From Setoptus koraiensis (Eukaryota; Arthropoda): DNA of 64,000 nucleotides. A program made the position numbers and the translations under genes. Positions within the stretch are counted from its first letter, which is position 1. Each line of letters begins with the position of its first letter. The stretch is taken from positions 2,790,001-2,854,000 of the forward strand of contig CM106586.1 in the NCBI GenBank assembly GCA_048013815.1. The letters run 5' to 3'. The notes beneath the pieces are model-generated. The model had not been told where the DNA came from. It saw nothing but the letters and a program-made list of their open reading frames with translations, and did not search any database. Shown in pieces: positions 61,409 to 64,000 of this stretch.

Positions 61409-63658
61409 GTCTAGAGACCAAATATTGATGGGTGAAATAGGGTAGAGTGTTTTTGTATACTATTCGCGCTCATTGGATTAATATTTTTGATAGATATTTT
61501 AATAGATGTTGTCTCAATCCAATAATTTTTCGGCGATCTTTCCGGATGCTATTTAAAAAACAATATCAAATGATCAATTACGAAGTTGATTGAAATTTTA
61601 AGAGGGCGTAGAAAAAATATACCGTACTTTTATAATCTAAACTGTTTGATTTCTATTTTATTTATCTCTTCGAAGCGGCGGCGGCGGCCAACAAAATTGG
61701 ATCGGAGCATCAGCATGAAAAAAAAAGTCCGCACAGTTTCTACTGCGATCCTGCACCACAGAAGCTGCGACGCTACACGCCTCCGCGACAGACCCGGGAA
61801 CGGCAATGACACGCCCAAAGGTAGTGGGCACACCAACGGCCATGTGAATGACGTGCTGTGTATTCACGATCGGAGGCCCAAGCACTGTGCAAATGTCCGG
61901 GGACACGTGGGTACAGATGGTAAAGCCTGGTGCACACAAGCCTACTTCAGCACTTGATGGATCAGGATGTATGGACTTTTGCTCAGGTTGATTATGAGAT
62001 GGTTCAACACGAAAACAAATTCAGGTACGAATAGAGAGACAGTCAAGAGAGTACGGAGTTCGAGGGTTCTACTCAATGAATAGAATCTTTATTTATGTAG
62101 CAAGATAGGCTGACAAAATGGAAAATGAACTGCAGTTCAATATTATACTGATTTGAGTGACTGTTGAAGGTTCCAGAATTCGGTGTTCCAAATTGAGTAG
62201 CTGTTTGCGCTGGTGGGTGGCTGCGGAAAATTTGGGAGAAAAAGAAGAGGTAACAAAACCATAAGTAATCTAGAATCCTATGATGATATGATATGGTTAA
62301 TATGAGTAATCTCGTGGATAGCATTTATCAGCTGAAGAAATTTTAGAACTCAACATGTGGAATGGAATGAGTTTTCAGTTGTCCCTATCTATGTATTTGT
62401 CATCATTCTACCCTTGAAACGAGACACATGGAATGAAGTATGTCTGCTTTGTTTCCCAAATACTTACATTAGGGAACTGTCCAAGCGTGATACGATATTT
62501 GTGTCTAACTGTGAATTTTGAGCAGCTCCTAATAAAATGGGGGATAAAATTGAATTAGTGACTGAGTGGAAACTGGAGATGATGGACCAATAGTAGTATT
62601 TGTCATCAGTGAATTAAAGCAGTAATCATTGAGATCAGAGATCTTGGTGATTTTTTTCATCATGTTACAGAATTGGTCAGTAAAAATGGTCTGATATAAA
62701 AAGGTTTCTTACCTGAATTATGTTTGTGAATTCAGTTCCTTTTGCGACTTTTTAGACGACACTTGCCTTTTAATAGCAATGATAATTTGTCATTAATATG
62801 ATAGACAGTTAACAAATACTATTGAAGATTACTAGCCGAGTAGTCATGCTCGAAAGAAGCTCGAACAGTGAATGTAGGCATGAAGATGGCAATTGTAGGT
62901 CAGCAAACTCAGCATGGACCGATGTGGCATTCGTGAACCGGAAAGTTGTGTGCCCTGCGCGCAGCATGCCCAAATGGAGGTGCACTGAGCACGCCTGTTG
63001 CCGGAGACGGTTCGCTCAATGTGCTGGCGTGCATCTGTGCTTGTGCTTTGTGAAAAGAGGTGTTTTCGAGCTTGAAAATTTGTATTTTCCTTTTCCCTAT
63101 TGGGAGGCGTGGTAGAGGGAATCGTTTTTCCGCCTGACCGGAAATGTATGCCACAATACCGGCTCTTTAATTCTGTAATTTTTTACGCTGTTTTCTCGAC
63201 TCTGCTTCTGGCATAAACTATCTAAATACCACAAATAGATCTAAATTATCCATTCATAAACTTGATAGAAATTGAGATAAAACATGGCCGCTATGCTCGG
63301 AAGCGCCCGGAAAAATACCCTAGCCGGTATCCCGCTAAACAAATACAGCGGCAGGTCGTTGTATCAGCCGCGATAATCTTATAATTCGCAAGTTGTGAAG
63401 CGATGTGTTAGAAAGGTTAATCCTATTTTTACTGTGTGAGCTCCTCACAATGCACCAGAGCCAGTTTATGAAAAAGTCCGCTAGAGACGCTGATATCGCT
63501 CAAAATATAGACAGCCAAGCGTAGGCTGTTTCGATAAATGTTTCTTCTTTTTTATTGCGTGTCTAATATAGTGAATTGAATCAAATAAATGTACGCGCTC
63601 TCCAACGCAAGGGGTGCGTTGCACTCTGCTTGATGGGGATTCTGCATAGCCCCAGCTT
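61409..63658. other. Head-to-head intergenic region between MED24 and DLGAP-like gene
   Basis: This 2.25 kb is AT-rich with two GC-richer islands at about 61670-61960 and 62930-63120. It should hold the MED24 promoter (minus) and the promoter or 5' UTR of the DLGAP-like gene (plus). A GCGGCGGCGGCCAACAAAATTG element at 61677-61698 and AACATGGCCGC near 63282 resemble YY1-type promoter sites. Short open frames exist on both strands (such as 61658-61939 - and 62822-63115 +), but I recognise none. Confidence 0.6.
61658..61957. other. GC-rich island open on both strands, unidentified
   Basis: About 300 bases of balanced, non-repetitive, GC-richer sequence sit in an AT-rich setting just upstream of MED24. 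The minus frame (61939-61658) encodes 93 residues containing CTHVSPDIC and GVPTTFGRVIAVPGSVAEAC. The plus frame (from ATG 61717) encodes 80 residues starting MKKKVRTVS. Neither is a family I know. It could be a CpG-type promoter island, a non-coding RNA or a decayed exon. Confidence 0.3.
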
Positions 63659-64000
63659 ATGGAAAGGTGAGCAGCGCCGCCCTCTCGGAATTTTTCTTAA
63701 ACCGGTGTAGATTAAATGAAAACAGCTCACACAATACCGAGTAATGGAATGGTCATCGCGTAACCATTTGGCCATAAAAAAATAAAATTATTTAATCAAC
63801 ATTCACCCAGACATATCACCTCCACAATGTCCTCGGAGAATGGCGTTGATTGCCATCTTAGCGTGGAACATTTTCGGACAATATTAAGCCAAAAAACAAG
63901 TCAACTAACACAACTATGTAATCACTGGTCAAAGATAGCCATAGTTATTGAGAGCGATAACGATGATGTCGCTGGCTCAATTAGATCAACAGTTGGACAA
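63659..64000 (+). CDS. GKAP/DLGAP-family protein, 5' end only
   Basis: The gene runs off the window end. The frame from 63811 to 64000 is open and encodes, after M-S-S-E-N-G, VEHFRTILSQKTSQLTQLCN, then HWSKIAIVIESDNDDVAGSI, then RSTVGQ. This matches the start of the GKAP domain of DLGAP proteins (postsynaptic scaffolds; DLGAP5/HURP and fly Mars are spindle factors), including the conserved G-x-I-R-[ST]-x-V-G. Two start models exist. Unspliced, ATG 63827. Spliced, ATG 63659, GAA, AG|GTGAGC at 63666/63667, a 144-base intron, and acceptor TTCACCCAG ending at 63810, giving M-E-R-H-I-T-S-T-M in frame. The domain begins within about 20 residues of the start, earlier than in vertebrate DLGAP1-4, which hints at a short HURP/Mars-like or alternative isoform. 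Confidence 0.72.
63667..63810 (+). other. Candidate first intron of the DLGAP-like gene
   Basis: GTGAGCAG donor and TTCACCCAG acceptor, 144 bases, AT-rich 3' half with a TTTAATCAAC branch-like site. Joining keeps the frame from ATG 63659 into the GKAP frame (phase 2). The unspliced frame has a TAA at 63761. Confidence 0.45.

Noticed and set aside
63450-63524. 24-codon frame MHQSQFMKKSARDADIAQNI upstream of the DLGAP-like start
   Set aside because: Too short to support; at most an upstream open frame in the 5' leader.
1-64000. Transposons with reverse transcriptase, integrase or transposase
   Set aside because: No catalytic motifs, long terminal repeats or long terminal inverted repeats were seen in any frame.

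Overview
This 64 kb window is eukaryotic nuclear DNA from an animal, most likely an arthropod (perhaps a mite; I cannot settle the taxon). The evidence is three animal-type genes, GT-AG exon boundaries, a predicted intron of about 25 kb, AATAAA signals and dense simple repeats. There is no sign of operons, ribosome binding sites or other bacterial organisation.

Layout. (1) From 1 to about 20.9 kb the DNA is non-coding in appearance: (GTT/CAA)n microsatellites, many unrelated short minisatellites, TTCGAA-rich repeats and perfect hairpins. Two small coding-like patches stand out, at 4.95-5.17 kb (-) and 15.23-15.47 kb (+). (2) From 21.0 to 25.7 kb there is a 1565-codon open exon, very rich in Q, N and S, ending in a good splice donor. 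From 26.66 to 28.0 kb a second large open exon starts with a hydrophobic N-terminus and also ends in a good donor. (3) From 28.0 to 53.1 kb there is a predicted intron. Its first 16 kb is a distinct compositional domain saturated with GGGGCC/GGCCCC. (4) From 53.11 to 56.77 kb lies the terminal exon of a Shroom protein, the actin and Rho-kinase binding regulator of apical constriction. Its C-terminal ASD2 domain is recognisable but split by about 490 low-complexity residues. (5) From 61.41 down to 57.28 kb, on the minus strand, is an apparently intronless gene for Mediator subunit 24 (MED24), convergent with shroom. (6) After a 2.25 kb intergenic region, a GKAP/DLGAP-family gene starts at about 63.66 kb on the plus strand and runs off the window.

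How they relate. Shroom organises contractile actomyosin in epithelia, MED24 belongs to the general transcription co-activator Mediator, and DLGAP proteins are scaffold or spindle factors. They are neighbours and not members of one pathway. The main gene is probably shroom: its terminal exon accepts in phase 0, and every strong donor that ends a long upstream open frame (11384, 22336, 25726, 27995) also leaves phase 0. This fits alternative N-termini joined to one ASD2 exon, but transcripts are needed to prove it.

Most other open frames in the window are by-products of triplet repeats and GC-rich sequence and are not listed as genes.
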